From contig NZ_CP115468.1 in the NCBI RefSeq assembly GCF_028462125.1, positions 1,714,097 to 1,778,096 of the forward strand: a DNA stretch of 64,000 nucleotides, read 5' to 3'. The translations under genes were made by a program, and so were the position numbers. Positions 63,903 to 64,000 of this stretch are shown in pieces (positions within the stretch are counted from its first letter, which is position 1; each line of letters starts with the position of its first letter). A model generated the notes under the pieces. That model worked only from the letters and a program-made list of their open reading frames with translations. It did no database searches and was not told where the DNA came from. The DNA is from Leptospira sp. GIMC2001. Lineage in GTDB: Bacteria > Spirochaetota > Leptospiria > Leptospirales > Leptospiraceae.

Positions 63903-64000
63903 GGCGAATAACGAGGAGCGTGCTCGCCGTTCGGGATAGCTGAGTCTCGAAGAGACGTTAGCGTTGGCACGAGATTGCCTGAGCGTATGCGAAGAAGCAA
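63903..64000 (-). repeat. Array site 35 (class A, cut by window end)
   Basis: Left core GGCGAATAACGAGGAGCG, hairpin GTCTCGAAGAGAC and GATTGCC...AAGCAA; the right part lies beyond the window. The array therefore continues. Confidence 0.9.

Noticed and set aside
18569..64000. CRISPR array
   Set aside because: Repeats are 80-220 bp, imperfectly palindromic and separated by whole genes, with no cas genes and no uniform spacers.

Overview
The window is AT-rich (about one third G+C by eye) and looks like an accessory region of a spirochaete, most probably Leptospira. This is an inference from the Rhs protein style, the many short lipoproteins with Leptospira-like lipoboxes, and the families present. 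No rRNA or tRNA gene was found.

Layout. (1) 1-3.0 kb: the 3' part of an Rhs toxin gene, a displaced second copy of its toxic tip, and a small lipoprotein after each tip that may be the immunity protein. (2) 3.0-10.0 kb: a transposase remnant, then a plasmid- or phage-like module: tyrosine recombinase plus ribbon-helix-helix protein (+ strand), facing a reverse transcriptase, a fused HUH endonuclease-helicase and an XRE regulator (- strand). (3) 10.1-18.5 kb: a small membrane/lipoprotein operon, an IS30 remnant, a HAD hydrolase and a hipBA toxin-antitoxin locus whose hipA is split by an IS256-family element. (4) 18.57 kb to the right edge: an integron-like gene-cassette array.

The array is the main content. 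I count 35 copies of a large (usually 150-220 bp) imperfectly palindromic repeat. Nearly every gene between them is on the minus strand and stops just before, or inside, a repeat. On the minus strand each unit is therefore gene followed by repeat, as in an integron cassette followed by attC. The outer arms read TAAC...GTTA, followed inward by a non-pairing spacer and a second pairing arm (GTGCTCG / CGAGCAC in the main class), which is the R-spacer-L plan of attC. The site bodies fall into classes A (arm TTCGGG/CCCGAA), B (TTGGTC/GACCAA), C (TTCCTC/GAGGAA), D (TAAATCC/GGATTTA) and an unrelated class E. Internal hairpins differ in sequence but keep their pairing. The two ends of one cassette are complementary to each other over about 12-18 nt even when the two ends of one repeat are not. 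This is what excision and integration of circular cassettes would leave, and it lets cassette boundaries be read directly. The integrase and attI would be expected to the right of this window.

Cassette cargo: anti-phage or toxin-like genes (Septu-like PtuA/PtuB with ptuB broken by an IS, SIR2-STAND, a stand-alone SIR2, two HEPN-like proteins, PIN/GNAT plus ASCH plus membrane protein, dGTPase plus nucleotidyltransferase, DUF2971, Imm63, a decayed higB), a mercury-type merR/merTP cassette, a SUFU-domain protein, a DUF6602 putative nuclease, a family of SH3-domain lipoproteins, an IS91-like transposase carried as a true cassette, several small membrane proteins and one long cassette without a gene.

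Four apparently identical 1378-bp IS256-family copies, each with a perfect 9-bp target duplication, have inserted recently, each into a gene.
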